This document shows positions 27,560-37,518 of a stretch of DNA of 64,000 nucleotides, in pieces. The position numbers and the translations under genes were made by a program. Within the stretch, counting starts at the first letter, position 1; each line of letters starts with the position of its first letter. The notes under the pieces were generated by a model, which was given only the letters and a program-made list of their open reading frames with translations, made no database searches and had not been told where the DNA came from. This DNA is from CAVSUB01 sp963730995 (GTDB taxonomy: Bacteria; Acidobacteriota; Vicinamibacteria; Vicinamibacterales; 2-12-FULL-66-21): NCBI GenBank assembly GCA_963730995.1, contig CAVSUB010000002.1, forward strand, positions 186,001 through 250,000, in the 5' to 3' direction.

Positions 27560-30274
27560 ATGACGCCGTCGCAGGACTGGAAGACGCTGGTTGCGCAACA
27601 GGCTCGCTCGACGGGCGCAGCGGATCTGCCGCAGCACACGATCGACGAGCTCGCCGCGCACCTCGAGGACATTTACACGGAGGCCATCGACAAGGGCCGG
27701 ACTCGCGCGGAGGCGTTCGATGTCGCTCGCGCCGCGCTCACCGAGTCAGCCCTCGGCACCGTTCCCCGTGCACGAAGCCGCCAGCCGGAGGCGCGTCCGA
27801 TCAACGAGACGCCGGGAGGCGGCTTCACCGGTCTTGCGGGAGACGTCAGGTTCGCCTGGCGGCAGTGGCGTCGATCCCCCTCTTTTGCCGCGATCGCGAT
27901 CGTCACCCTGGGCCTGGGCGCCGGCGCCGCCACGGCAATCTTCAGCGTGGTCGACACCGTCCTCCTGCGGCCGCTGCCCTTCAGGCAATCCGACCAGCTC
28001 GTCGCGATGTGGGAGAGCAATGCGGAGAAGGCGCTGCCGAAAGAGAAGCTCTCGCCTGTCAACTTCATGGACTATCGCGGCGTCGAGGCGGCGTTCTCGG
28101 ACGCGGCCGCATGGTGGCGTCCGCAGGTGAACCTCGCGGAACCGGGGCTGGAGCCCGTCCGCATCAGCACGATCGAGACGAGCGCCAACCTCTTTCAGCT
28201 CCTCGGCGTATCTCCGCAGCTGGGCCCCGGCTTTCCAAACGACGGGCCGTTCTACTCTCGCGATCGCGTCGCGGTGATCAGCGATCGGCTATGGCGTCAA
28301 CGCTATCAGTCGGATCCGTCGATCGTCGGAAAGATGCTCGGCGTGAACGCCGGCCAGTACGCGATCGTGGGCGTCGCGCCTCCCAACTTCAACTTTCCCG
28401 ACGACGTGGATTTGTGGCTGCGATTGAGCTGGGACCTGAAGCAGCACAGCCGCGGCGCGCACTTCATGGAAGCGGTCGCGCGTCTCAAACCTGGCATCGG
28501 CGTCGAGCAGGCGTCGCGCGAGCTGGCGCAAATCAGCGGACGGCTGGCGCGTGAGTTCCCGCAGACGAACGGCGGCTGGCTGGCGTCGCCGGTGCGGCTG
28601 CTCGACGACATGCTGGGCTACTACCGGCCCGCGCTGATCGTGCTCCTCGGAGCCGTCGGGCTCGTGCTCGTGACTGCGTGCCTCAATGTCGCCGGCCTCC
28701 TGCTGGCACGCGCGACCGCGCGAGCGAAGGAGATGGCAGTACGCGCGGCACTCGGCGCATCACGTGGCCGCCTGATCAGGCAGATGCTCGTCGAGAGCCT
28801 GCTGCTGGCGGCTGCCGGCACTGTGGCGGGCGCAGCTGCAGCCTTGGCGCTCCTCCGGCTCGCGATCGCCGCCCTGCCGGCCTCGATCCCGCGGCTCTCG
28901 CAGACGTCGATCGACCTGCGCCTGCTCGCCTTCGCCCTCGCGGTGGTCGCGGCGACTGCGCTCCTGTTCGGGCTGCTCCCGGCGGTGATTGCCGCGAGCA
29001 CGCGGGCATCGGAGGCACTGAAGGATGGCGCGCGAACGTCAACCGGCGTCCGTGGCAGACAGATCAGCCGTGTGTTGGTGATTGCCGAAGTCGCGCTCGC
29101 GTGCGCGTTGCTCGTCGCCTCGGGCCTTCTCGTCCGCAGCGTCAGAAGGATGATGGAGGCGCCCACCGGCGTCGTGAGCGACGGCGTCGTGACGGCCACA
29201 ATCCAGCTCGAGGTCGCGAAGTATCCACAGTGGCAGGACGTCGAGCAGTTCTACAGTACGCTGCTCGAAACTGTGCGGCGTCAACCTGGCATCGAGGTCG
29301 CCGGCATCGCCAACGCGATAGCACTCGAGACCGGGTGGCGCATGCCGTTTGCAGTCGAAGGCCGGCCGCCGGCGCGCCAGGACGAAGCTCCCATCGCTCA
29401 GCTCGTGACGACCAGCAGCGGATACTTCGAGACTTTCCGCGCTCGACTCGTCGCGGGCCGATTCTTCGCGGACACCGACAAGGCCACCACCGAACCGGTC
29501 GTGGTCGTCAACGAAACGATGGCGCGCCGGACTTTCTCCGGGGAGAACCCGCTCGATCGACGAATCGTCTCGACTGCACAGCAGATCGGACCGCTCGGCC
29601 GCAATCTCTTCTTCACATCGCGTGATGTCAGATCCGTGTCGTACCGAATCGTCGGCGTGGTGTCGGATGTGCACCAGGCGCCGATCGGGCAGGCCGCGGA
29701 GCCGGTCATCTACCATCCGCAGCGGCAGTTTCCATTCCGATCGATGACGATCGTGGCACGGGGACAGAGCACGTCGGCGGTGACGAGCGGGCTCCGCCAG
29801 GCGATGCGCAGCCTCGATCCGGCCGTCCCGCTGAGCAACGTGCAAACAATGAGCGACCGTCTCGTGTCGGCAACCGCCGCGCCCCGGCTGCTGATGGCGG
29901 TGCTGTCGACGTTCGCGATCCTGACAGGCCTGCTCGCCGCGATCGGCGTCTACGGACTGATGGCGTGGACGGTGAACGAGCGGCGGCGCGAGCTGGCGAT
30001 CAGGCTGGCGCTCGGCGCGCAGCCGGCCTCGCTGGCGCGTCTGGTCACCAGCCACGGCCTGGGCCTGGCAGCCGCTGGCGTGATCATCGGGCTCACCGCC
30101 GCGCAACTCGCTCGTGGCCTGCTGCAGACGGTCCTCTTCAGGACCTCGACGACCGACGCCGCGTCAATTGCAGGCGCGGCCGGACTGTTGATTCTCGCTG
30201 CTGCCGTCGCCTGCTTCGCTCCGGCCCGCCGCGCGGCATGCGTGGCGCCCATCGAAGGGCTCAAAGAGAGCTGA
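27560..30274 (+). CDS. ADOP-type ABC permease (MacB/FtsX fold)
   Basis: 904 residues. An N-terminal helical region (residues about 1-70, TIDELAAHLEDIYTEAIDKG) is the ADOP cap. Then come two MacB-periplasmic/FtsX halves: the first TM in SFAAIAIVTLGLGAGAATAI, first FtsX block ALIVLLGAVGLVLVTACLNV with ATARAKEMAVRAALGASRGR, second MacB domain from about residue 500, final FtsX block LLAAIGVYGLMAWTVNERRR with ELAIRLALGAQPASLARLVT and PARRAACVAPIEGLKES at the end. These permeases act with MacB-like ATPases in export or envelope stress; none is adjacent, and PadR is not seen. Upstream AGATCACACG offers a weak ribosome site. Confidence 0.88.
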   Translation: MTPSQDWKTLVAQQARSTGAADLPQHTIDELAAHLEDIYTEAIDKGRTRAEAFDVARAALTESALGTVPRARSRQPEARPINETPGGGFTGLAGDVRFAWRQWRRSPSFAAIAIVTLGLGAGAATAIFSVVDTVLLRPLPFRQSDQLVAMWESNAEKALPKEKLSPVNFMDYRGVEAAFSDAAAWWRPQVNLAEPGLEPVRISTIETSANLFQLLGVSPQLGPGFPNDGPFYSRDRVAVISDRLWRQRYQSDPSIVGKMLGVNAGQYAIVGVAPPNFNFPDDVDLWLRLSWDLKQHSRGAHFMEAVARLKPGIGVEQASRELAQISGRLAREFPQTNGGWLASPVRLLDDMLGYYRPALIVLLGAVGLVLVTACLNVAGLLLARATARAKEMAVRAALGASRGRLIRQMLVESLLLAAAGTVAGAAAALALLRLAIAALPASIPRLSQTSIDLRLLAFALAVVAATALLFGLLPAVIAASTRASEALKDGARTSTGVRGRQISRVLVIAEVALACALLVASGLLVRSVRRMMEAPTGVVSDGVVTATIQLEVAKYPQWQDVEQFYSTLLETVRRQPGIEVAGIANAIALETGWRMPFAVEGRPPARQDEAPIAQLVTTSSGYFETFRARLVAGRFFADTDKATTEPVVVVNETMARRTFSGENPLDRRIVSTAQQIGPLGRNLFFTSRDVRSVSYRIVGVVSDVHQAPIGQAAEPVIYHPQRQFPFRSMTIVARGQSTSAVTSGLRQAMRSLDPAVPLSNVQTMSDRLVSATAAPRLLMAVLSTFAILTGLLAAIGVYGLMAWTVNERRRELAIRLALGAQPASLARLVTSHGLGLAAAGVIIGLTAAQLARGLLQTVLFRTSTTDAASIAGAAGLLILAAAVACFAPARRAACVAPIEGLKES

Positions 30275-30644
30275 TCGACGTTCCCCGAGCCTAAGTCCAG
30301 CCCGCGTCGCAGTCGCGACCGCTATCCCGCCTGCACCTGCCACCGGGCCCTTGCTCGTGACGCGCTGACGGTGGTGGGACCGTCCCTCAGGCGCCCTTCA
30401 AACCCAAGGTTCTGAATCGCGACTCCAAAAGGACGGATGCGAGACGGGCGAGGTACGACGGCTCGGAGTCGCAGATTCGTTACAACCTTCATCCGCTCAG
30501 TAAGTTACTGACACGACCGCCATCCGCAGCTCGCGGCAAGATCCATGCAACTCGTCCCGCGATCCATGCAGCTCACCCCGCGGAGTTGTTGGATCACCCC
30601 ACCTCTTTAATCAATCAGTCGGCGACGACTGCAGGAGAGCACCG
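30275..30644. other. Non-coding gap with a 21-base tandem repeat
   Basis: 370 bases between the permease and the Oar-like receptor. At 30540-30581 a 21-base unit starting GATCCATGCA is repeated twice in tandem (18 of 21 identical). The receptor gene then has GCAGGAGAG, a fair ribosome site, at 30631. The promoter is probably in this gap, but I could not fix it. Confidence 0.6.
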
Positions 30645-33600
30645 ATGTTCCACTTCAAGCACGTGGCGCGGCTCGCGACCGTCTTGACGTTCGCTTTGCT
30701 CGTGCCGACGGCCCTTTTCGCGCAGATGACCCGCGGCGGCATCGGCGGCACCGTGCGCGATTCTTCCGGCGCAGTCGTGCCGGGCGTAACGGTCACCGTG
30801 ACGAACGTCGCGACCAACGCGACGGTGACGGTCGTCAGCGACGGCCAGGGGTTCTATCGCGCGTCCGCGCTGGAGCCCGGCACCTACACGGTGACGACGG
30901 AGTTGTCCGGTTTCATGAAGATCGAGCAGCGCGAGGTGGCCGTCCGCACCGCGCTCGAGACGCCGCTCGACTTCAAAATCGAACCGGCGTCGATCGGCGA
31001 GACCGTGAGAGTCAACGCCGAGATGACGACGGCGGGGTTGAACAAGAGCAACCCGACGATCTCGAACTCGATCGGCGCGCGCGCGATCGAGGACCTGCCG
31101 CTCCCCGGTGGCCGCAACATCAACAACCTGATCCTGACGGTTCCGAACGCGCAGTCGACGACCGGGCAGGGCACCTACGCGATCAACGGCAACCGTCCCC
31201 GCAACAACAACTACATGGTCGACGGTTCGGACAACAACGACATCTCCGTCACGATTTCGACGTCGCAGATCGTTCCGGAGGCCGTTGCCGAATTCCAGGT
31301 CATGCAGAACCCGTACAGCGTTGAATTCGGGCGCAACAGCGGCGGCCAGATCAACGTCATCACGAAGTCGGGCTCCAACCGGTTCACGGGCGACGCGTTC
31401 GATTACTACCAGACGGCGGGTCTCAATACGCTGACGAACCGCGAGAAGGACAACAAGCTCACGGATCCGGCCAAGCGCATTCGCCACCAGGCAGGTGGAG
31501 ATCTGGGCGGCCCGGTGTTCAAGGACCGTTTGTTCTTCTTTGGCCTGTTCCAGCGCGATTCGATACAGCCGGGATCGCATCCAGGCGCGAACATCACGAT
31601 TCCGACTCCGAACGGCTACGCAGCACTGGCTGGTGTGCCGCTCGGGAGCGGGCAATCTGCAGCAAGCCGGCAGGCGGTTCGTCAGCAGATTTCGTTCCTG
31701 CAGGACGAGTACGCCAATAACCTGGTGTTCCGCAACGTCACCAGTCAGCTGGTGAATGGCGTGCCGATCGAAGTCGGCGACGCCAATATCCCCATCGTCG
31801 ATCCCAGCCTGTACAGGACCTATCTCGGCCGCGGCGACTACCACCCGCGAACCAACGACAACTTCACTTTCCGGTACTCGTTGAACGATCGAGCGGACGA
31901 TGGAGTCGGCGGAACGAACTTCGGAACGCGGTTCATGGCGAACCAGAAACTGATCGACACGAATTTCGCCGCCAGCAACGCGCACGTCTTCTCCGCGACG
32001 AAGCTGAACGAGTTCAGGTTCTCGCTGGTGCGGCGGGATCTCGATTTCCCGGAGGTCGATCCGAACAGTCCGACGGCCACTCTCACCGGCCTCTTCCAGA
32101 TTGGCGGCGACAGCAATTTCCCGCAGGGCCGCGTCAGCAACGCCTATCAGTTCTCTGACACGCTCTCGTGGACCCGGTCGAAGCACTCGATGAAGATGGG
32201 CGCGGACATCCGCTACAACGACGTCACCAACCGCGCCGCCTTCAACTCGAAGGGGACGTTCACCTTCAACAACCTGCAGGACTACATGAACAACTCGGCG
32301 TTCCGCGTTCAGCAGGCGCTGCAGACCGCGGACTTTATCGCGCATCAGTCGCAGTCCTTCCTCTTTGCGCAGGACGAGTACCGCATGAATTCGGCGCTGA
32401 CGCTCGACTTCGGGCTGCGATACGAGATCTCGGGCGTGCCGTTCGGCATGTTCGGCGCGACGGACCCGGAGAGCCTGGCTGCCATGGTCCCGGGTCCGGT
32501 CAAGAAGGACACGAACAACTGGGCGCCGCGCGTTGGATTCGCGTACAGCCCGCACGCGACCAACAAGTTCATCGGCGATGGCAAGACCGTCGTGCGCGGC
32601 GGCTACGGGGTCGCGTACGACGTGCTGTTCTACAACCTGCTCACCGTCAACGGGTCGAACTATCCGCGCGTGGTCACCCTCGACGTGAACAACGTCCAGG
32701 ATCTTTATCCGACCAAGCTGTCAGGTAGCGCGAGCGCCACGTTCAGCCCCCTGAGCGCATGGACCAATTCCGCCGAGAACACGGAGAACCCCGAGAGTCG
32801 GTTCTACAGCCTCACCGTGCAGCATGAGGTGAGTAACTATCTCTTCGAGGTGGGGTATTCGGGCAGCCGCGGTGCGAAGGGAATCAATCAGATTCTCGCC
32901 AACCCGGCCATCCTGACGGCAGAACAGGCGGCCACCGTGCGCGCCGGCGGATCGATTCCGAGCGCCCAGGCGCGTCGCCTGCACCCGGAATTCGGTGTGC
33001 GGACGCTGATTCCCGCCTACGACGGGCCGGCCGGAAACGACGTCGAAGCGAAGAGCAAGTACAACGCGATCTTCGTGTCCGCAAAGAGGCGGCTGTCGCG
33101 TGGTGTGCTCGTCAACACGGCCTACACGTACAGCAAGTGGACGAGCAACAATGACGCCTCGCTGGGCGAGGGCGGCACGGGTCAGTCGAGCCAGCGGCCG
33201 CAGGACATGTTCGACTACGGCGCCGAGTGGAGCCGCTCGAACTTCGATCGGCCGCATCGCCTGGCGCTCAGTTACATCTGGGAGATTCCGGGCCCGAAGA
33301 CGGGGGTGCTCGGCCAGATCGCTGGCGGCTGGCAGCTGTCCGGCGTGAGCTCGGGGCAGTCGGGGCAGACGTTCACGATCTTCACGGGCGTCGACTCGAA
33401 CGGCGACACGAACACCGGTTCGGACAGGCCGAATATCAACTCGTCCGGCTCGTTCACGTGGGACGATCAGCACCGTGGCTTCACGAACAGCGGGTATTAC
33501 ACGGTTCCGCTCGGATCCAACAACCTGCCGCTGACCAACGGCCTCGGCGATGGCAATGCGCCGCGGAACAGCGAACGCGGCGCGGCCGTCTGGAATACCG

Positions 33601-33791
33601 ACCTGGCGCTCATGAAGCGGTTCGATCTGCCGGGCTCTGCGAAGTTCATGGTGCGCGTCGACGCGTTCAACGCGCTCAACCAGGACAACTACGGCGTGCC
33701 GACCATTACCATGTCGAGCACAAGCTTCGGAAAGAACACGAACGACTGGGGACGCCGGACCCTTCAGCTCGCCGGCAAGCTCACGTTCTGA
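30645..33791 (+). CDS. Oar-like TonB-dependent receptor with carboxypeptidase-regulatory domain
   Basis: 1048 residues, start ATG 30645. Signal peptide ATVLTFALLVPTALFAQ is followed by an N-terminal CarboxypepD_reg domain (GGIGGTVRDSSGAVVPGVTV), a plug-like region (GARAIEDLPLPGGRNINNLI; INGNRPRNNNYMVDGSDNND; VEFGRNSGGQINVITKSGSN) and a long barrel ending GRRTLQLAGKLTF. This is the Oar/OmpA-like receptor family expanded in acidobacteria, presumed to import glycans or peptides with TonB. The flanking permeases do not show operon coupling. A terminator overlaps its 3' end. Confidence 0.9.
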   Translation: MFHFKHVARLATVLTFALLVPTALFAQMTRGGIGGTVRDSSGAVVPGVTVTVTNVATNATVTVVSDGQGFYRASALEPGTYTVTTELSGFMKIEQREVAVRTALETPLDFKIEPASIGETVRVNAEMTTAGLNKSNPTISNSIGARAIEDLPLPGGRNINNLILTVPNAQSTTGQGTYAINGNRPRNNNYMVDGSDNNDISVTISTSQIVPEAVAEFQVMQNPYSVEFGRNSGGQINVITKSGSNRFTGDAFDYYQTAGLNTLTNREKDNKLTDPAKRIRHQAGGDLGGPVFKDRLFFFGLFQRDSIQPGSHPGANITIPTPNGYAALAGVPLGSGQSAASRQAVRQQISFLQDEYANNLVFRNVTSQLVNGVPIEVGDANIPIVDPSLYRTYLGRGDYHPRTNDNFTFRYSLNDRADDGVGGTNFGTRFMANQKLIDTNFAASNAHVFSATKLNEFRFSLVRRDLDFPEVDPNSPTATLTGLFQIGGDSNFPQGRVSNAYQFSDTLSWTRSKHSMKMGADIRYNDVTNRAAFNSKGTFTFNNLQDYMNNSAFRVQQALQTADFIAHQSQSFLFAQDEYRMNSALTLDFGLRYEISGVPFGMFGATDPESLAAMVPGPVKKDTNNWAPRVGFAYSPHATNKFIGDGKTVVRGGYGVAYDVLFYNLLTVNGSNYPRVVTLDVNNVQDLYPTKLSGSASATFSPLSAWTNSAENTENPESRFYSLTVQHEVSNYLFEVGYSGSRGAKGINQILANPAILTAEQAATVRAGGSIPSAQARRLHPEFGVRTLIPAYDGPAGNDVEAKSKYNAIFVSAKRRLSRGVLVNTAYTYSKWTSNNDASLGEGGTGQSSQRPQDMFDYGAEWSRSNFDRPHRLALSYIWEIPGPKTGVLGQIAGGWQLSGVSSGQSGQTFTIFTGVDSNGDTNTGSDRPNINSSGSFTWDDQHRGFTNSGYYTVPLGSNNLPLTNGLGDGNAPRNSERGAAVWNTDLALMKRFDLPGSAKFMVRVDAFNALNQDNYGVPTITMSSTSFGKNTNDWGRRTLQLAGKLTF

Positions 33792-33808
33792 GAAGAAAGA
33801 GTCACGTT

Positions 33809-33838
33809 CCGTGCGGCACGTTCACTCGTGCCGCACGG
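33809..33838. terminator. Bidirectional terminator between convergent genes
   Basis: CCGTGCGGCACG (33809-33820) and CGTGCCGCACGG (33827-33838) form a perfect 12-bp stem with a 6-base loop. The TGA of the leftward permease (33822-33824) lies in the loop. Placement between two convergent ends fits a two-way terminator. Confidence 0.7.
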
Positions 33839-36254
33839 CCTCCATGGGATCGATCGACGCGGCGCGACGTGCAGGAGCAACGCACGCCATCGCGGCGACG
33901 GCGAGCAGCAGGAGCGTCACCCCGCCGAGGATCAATGGATCGCGCGAGCTCTCGGTCACCCACCTGGACGCGACCGTGTCGAAGATCAGACACAACAGAA
34001 CGCCCGCCAGCAGCCCCGCCCCGACGTTCCAGGAGGTCCCCGAGAGCACCATGCGCACAACGTCGCGCGCTCTTGCGCCCAGCGCCATCCGGATGCCGAA
34101 CTCGTTCGTCCTCGTGACGACGCCGTAGGACACCACGCTGTAGAGTCCCACCGCCGACAGCGCCAGCGCCAGCATCGAGAAAATCCCGAACAGCCTGGCG
34201 ACCAGCGCCTGCTGCGAGTACTCGGGGAGGTTCGTAATCCAACCTTGGAGATCCCGGACGCGCATGACCTGCTGTTCGCGATCGACGCGAACGAGCTCGG
34301 CGCGGACGTCTCGCAGCGTTGACAGGGGCGGCACCCGTGTGCGCACGAGTATCTGCGTGAACATTCGCATCTTCAGGGTATAGGGCACGTAGAAGGCGGG
34401 CTTGATCGGGTTGCGCAGGCCGTCGTTGCGCGCGTCGGCAACGACGCCGACGATCTCGATCCAGCCGTCAGAACCGGCCGCACCGGGTGAATAAGGCGGT
34501 TCGCTCTTCAGGTTCGCGACCTTGATCTGGCGGCCGATGGCGTCGCCCTTGGGCCAGTACTGCCTGGCCATCGTCTTATTGATCACGGCAAGGGCCGCGC
34601 CGCGCGCGATCTCGTCCCGATTCCAGAGACGGCCTTGCGCGATTGGAATGCGGAGAAGAGGGAAATACTCGGAGCTCACGAAATTGACTCGAGCGACAGG
34701 CTTCTCGAGCGCGCTGCTGTCGAGAACCTCGAACGGTGTGTCGCCTCCGTTCGACGGCGGCGTCGCGTTGGTCGAGATGCCTGCCGATACGACCTGCGGC
34801 ATCGCGGCGACTGCCGATCTGAGCCGCTCGAAGTACTCCGAACGCTCCTTCCACGTCTGGTAGGTACCGTCGTGGACGGGGATCGGCAGCGACATCGTGT
34901 TCTGCGGGTCGTATCCGAGATCCGCGCTCGCCAATCGCAGGAATCCCTTTCCTGCCGCGCCGGCCGCAGTCAGCATCAGGAGCGTCAGCGCGACCTGGAC
35001 GGCGACCATCACACGATGGGTCCGCCGGCCCTGCGCGCTGCCGATCACCCGTCGAGCGCCGGCCTGCGCCACCCGGCCGAGATCGGGGCGAGAGAGTTGG
35101 AGGGCCGGCCACAGGCCGAACACGATTGCGGTCACGAAGGCCAGGCCCGTGCTGAACAACAGGACCGGCATGTTCATCTCGATCACCGATTCGGCGGCGA
35201 ACGAGTTGGTGGGCAGCCAGGCGACTATCATCGCGAGCCCTTTCCAGCCGATCGCCACGCCGAGCACCGCGCCGATGACGGCGATCGCCAGGGCCTCCGT
35301 CAACAGCTGCTGCACGATTCGAACACGCGCGGCGCCAAGAGCCGCGCGGACGGCGAGCTCCTGTTGCCGATGCGACCCGCGCACCAGCAGCAGGATCGAC
35401 ACGTTGGCGCAGCCGACGAGCAGGAGGGACGTCACGGCGCCGAGCAGCAGATACAGCTTCGGCCCCATCGGGCGCGCGTACATTTCGATGATGCTGCGCA
35501 GGTTTACTTTGAACGTGTCCGGGTAACGCCCGGGCGCCTGCTTTGCGAACTCCTGCAGGATTGGCTGCAGCTCGGCGTTCGCTTCGGTCGCCGTCGTGCC
35601 TGGCCGGATCTTGAGGGTGACGCCATAGTAGATGTTGGGGTCGATCCTGACCTTCAACGGCAGGTAGATGTCCGCCTCGCGCCACCGGAATCTCGGCGGC
35701 ATCACGCCGACGATCTGATAGTCCTTTCGAACGAGCTGGATCGTGCGGCCGACCACGGCAGGATCGCCCGAGTAGTAGCGCTGCCAGAATTGATAGCCCA
35801 GCACGACGACACGTTCCGGATCCTGACCGGGCGGCCCGTCGGCGGGAATGAGCCATCGCCCCATGATGGCTGGAACGCCCCAGTGATTCGGCGCGTTCGG
35901 AGATATGTACGACGCGACGACGTCCTCGGGGATATCGCCGTCGGTGGTCGTCAGGTTCCAGCCATCCTCTGCGACGACGCTCTCGACCGTCCGTGCCTGT
36001 CGAAGCTGATCGATCTGGGCGCCGCTGAGGCCTGGATACCGGAATCGGCCGGCGTTGTCCCTGAGCGCCAGCTGCATCATGCGATCGGCGCCGACGTAGG
36101 GAAAGGGATTGATCAGGACGCCATAGACGACGCTGAAGACCGCGCTGGTGGCGCCGATCCCGAGCGCCAGCGAGAGGACGGCGGTCAGGGCAAACCCGGG
36201 CCGGCGGCGCAGTTCACGCGCCGCGTAGCGACAATCGCCGATCAGTGCGGTCAT
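33822..36254 (-). CDS. ADOP-type ABC permease, second copy
   Basis: 810 residues, lacking the N-terminal cap of the other copy. MacB/FtsX halves: first TM in GFALTAVLSLALGIGATSAV, first FtsX core LYLLLGAVTSLLLVGCANVS with HRQQELAVRAALGAARVRIV, second in LFGIFSMLALALSAVGLYSV with RTNEFGIRMALGARARDVVR, ending ACVAPARRAASIDPMEAVRH. ATG at 36254 overlaps the epimerase-like stop (ATGA), so the two are co-translated. An unidentified MacB-type ATPase is assumed. Confidence 0.88.
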   Translation of the reverse strand: MTALIGDCRYAARELRRRPGFALTAVLSLALGIGATSAVFSVVYGVLINPFPYVGADRMMQLALRDNAGRFRYPGLSGAQIDQLRQARTVESVVAEDGWNLTTTDGDIPEDVVASYISPNAPNHWGVPAIMGRWLIPADGPPGQDPERVVVLGYQFWQRYYSGDPAVVGRTIQLVRKDYQIVGVMPPRFRWREADIYLPLKVRIDPNIYYGVTLKIRPGTTATEANAELQPILQEFAKQAPGRYPDTFKVNLRSIIEMYARPMGPKLYLLLGAVTSLLLVGCANVSILLLVRGSHRQQELAVRAALGAARVRIVQQLLTEALAIAVIGAVLGVAIGWKGLAMIVAWLPTNSFAAESVIEMNMPVLLFSTGLAFVTAIVFGLWPALQLSRPDLGRVAQAGARRVIGSAQGRRTHRVMVAVQVALTLLMLTAAGAAGKGFLRLASADLGYDPQNTMSLPIPVHDGTYQTWKERSEYFERLRSAVAAMPQVVSAGISTNATPPSNGGDTPFEVLDSSALEKPVARVNFVSSEYFPLLRIPIAQGRLWNRDEIARGAALAVINKTMARQYWPKGDAIGRQIKVANLKSEPPYSPGAAGSDGWIEIVGVVADARNDGLRNPIKPAFYVPYTLKMRMFTQILVRTRVPPLSTLRDVRAELVRVDREQQVMRVRDLQGWITNLPEYSQQALVARLFGIFSMLALALSAVGLYSVVSYGVVTRTNEFGIRMALGARARDVVRMVLSGTSWNVGAGLLAGVLLCLIFDTVASRWVTESSRDPLILGGVTLLLLAVAAMACVAPARRAASIDPMEAVRHE

Positions 36255-37204
36255 GTCATGGGCTTGGACGGAACTGGAGCCCGAAGGGTTGGGGAGGTCT
36301 CCCCCAGCACGGATGGCCAGCCCTGGCGCACACTCGGATACTTCGGGACCCAGCCGGAGGCGTCACGAAGCTTGCGGTTCGAGATCCTCAGCGAACGCGC
36401 GGCCATCTTTCCGATCGAGCCGAAGAGCGGCGTGAGCCAGGGCGGCGGCAGCCTTGGGGACGCGACCCCAATCGCCTCGGCCACCAAGTCGAAGAACTCG
36501 CGGTGCGTGACGGGCGCATTGTCGACCACGTTGTAGATCCCTGGCGCCAACCCGATCGCCGCCGCCACTGCAGACGCCGCGTCGTCATGAGAAATGGAAG
36601 AGACAAAGGCGTTCGGCGGGCCCGGCAATGGAGCCCAGCCCCTCCGCACAGAGGCGAACATGGCGGCCGTTTGAAAGGCATCGGCTCCATAGAACGCTCC
36701 GAATCGCAGGACGATGCCGGTGCGGCCGCTGTCCGAGAACCGCGCAGCCGCGGCCTCGGCATCGGCGACGGTCCGGTTGTAACGCACGGGCGCAATGCGC
36801 TCGGTCTCGTCGATCCATCGATCGCCGCAGTCGGGGTAGACCGGCGCGAACGACTCCTGAACGAAGCGCGCGACCCCCACGGAGATCGCGGCGTCGACGA
36901 GCGTCGCGGATGCCACCCGGCGCAGCCGATCGTTTTCGCGCCAGGCCCACGGCAGGAGGATCTGCAGAGTGGAATGCGGGATGCGGGTCGCAAGGTTCAC
37001 GACCGCTTCCTGACCTGCGAGGGCCCGGCGTACTGCCGACGCATCGAAGAGGTCGAGATCGGTTGTCGTCACGCCGCGACGCGCAAGCTCTGCCCGGGCC
37101 GGTCTCGAGTGGACGACGGCCGTCACTTCGTGACCGGCTTCGCGAAGAAGCGGAACAACACGCCGGCCGATGACTCCTGTCGCACCTGTAAGAAGAACCT
37201 TCAT
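36251..37204 (-). CDS. NAD(P)-dependent epimerase/dehydratase family protein
   Basis: 317 residues, extended SDR family. The N-terminal Rossmann TGATGVIGRRVVPLL, LDLFDASAVRRALAGQEAVV and VVNLATRIPHS (the catalytic Ser region) are clear. The Y-x-x-x-K is not cleanly recognisable; VRYNRTVADAEAAA holds the position, with Tyr but no Lys four residues later, so this may be an atypical or non-catalytic member. Stop overlaps the ADOP gene. Close kin are annotated as sugar-nucleotide epimerases or NmrA-like. Substrate unknown. Confidence 0.72.
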   Translation of the reverse strand: MKVLLTGATGVIGRRVVPLLREAGHEVTAVVHSRPARAELARRGVTTTDLDLFDASAVRRALAGQEAVVNLATRIPHSTLQILLPWAWRENDRLRRVASATLVDAAISVGVARFVQESFAPVYPDCGDRWIDETERIAPVRYNRTVADAEAAAARFSDSGRTGIVLRFGAFYGADAFQTAAMFASVRRGWAPLPGPPNAFVSSISHDDAASAVAAAIGLAPGIYNVVDNAPVTHREFFDLVAEAIGVASPRLPPPWLTPLFGSIGKMAARSLRISNRKLRDASGWVPKYPSVRQGWPSVLGETSPTLRAPVPSKPMT

Positions 37205-37267
37205 GACGTTGTTTCTCCCTCGGCCTCATAGCAATTGGAGCGCCAGCAGTCTTCCGGAAGGCAGCGT

Positions 37268-37360
37268 GAGAGCACTCGAGAAGGCTGCCCAGCCTGTACT
37301 TTCGAAGACGGACGTAGAGTTGCGTGTGTGACAGACCCAGCTGGCGGCTGAAGCTGTCTA
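37268..37360 (-). pseudogene. Remnant of a Fis-type helix-turn-helix domain
   Basis: In the 314-base gap between the epimerase-like and propeller genes, the minus strand encodes a stretch containing SFSRQLGLSHTQLYVRLRKY, very like the C-terminal DNA-binding helix-turn-helix of sigma-54 activators. Nothing recognisable precedes it, and the frame runs on into the epimerase gene without a fitting domain. I read it as the decayed end of a lost regulator; chance resemblance is possible. The rest of the gap shows nothing. Confidence 0.33.
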
Positions 37361-37518
37361 CGCGCGGACCTGGCGGGACCTGGGCCGCTGAGCTGTCCAA
37401 AGACCGACGGCCCAACCTGGCCGCCCTGTAATCTCCGAGACATCTTCGACCGGCCATACTTGCCGGCGGTCGGATTCATGGAGTTTCGGGGCTACCCCAC
37501 CGGCCACGGAGGATTCTT

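Noticed and set aside
30615..32555. A 646-codon open frame on the minus strand opposite the Oar-like receptor
   Set aside because: Antisense shadow of a GC-rich gene: Arg/Val/Asp-rich, no domain, no ribosome site, while the other strand has a full conserved receptor.
34635..36536. A 633-codon plus-strand frame opposite the second ADOP permease
   Set aside because: Arg/His/Asp-rich without any motif and fully covered by a clear membrane protein on the other strand.
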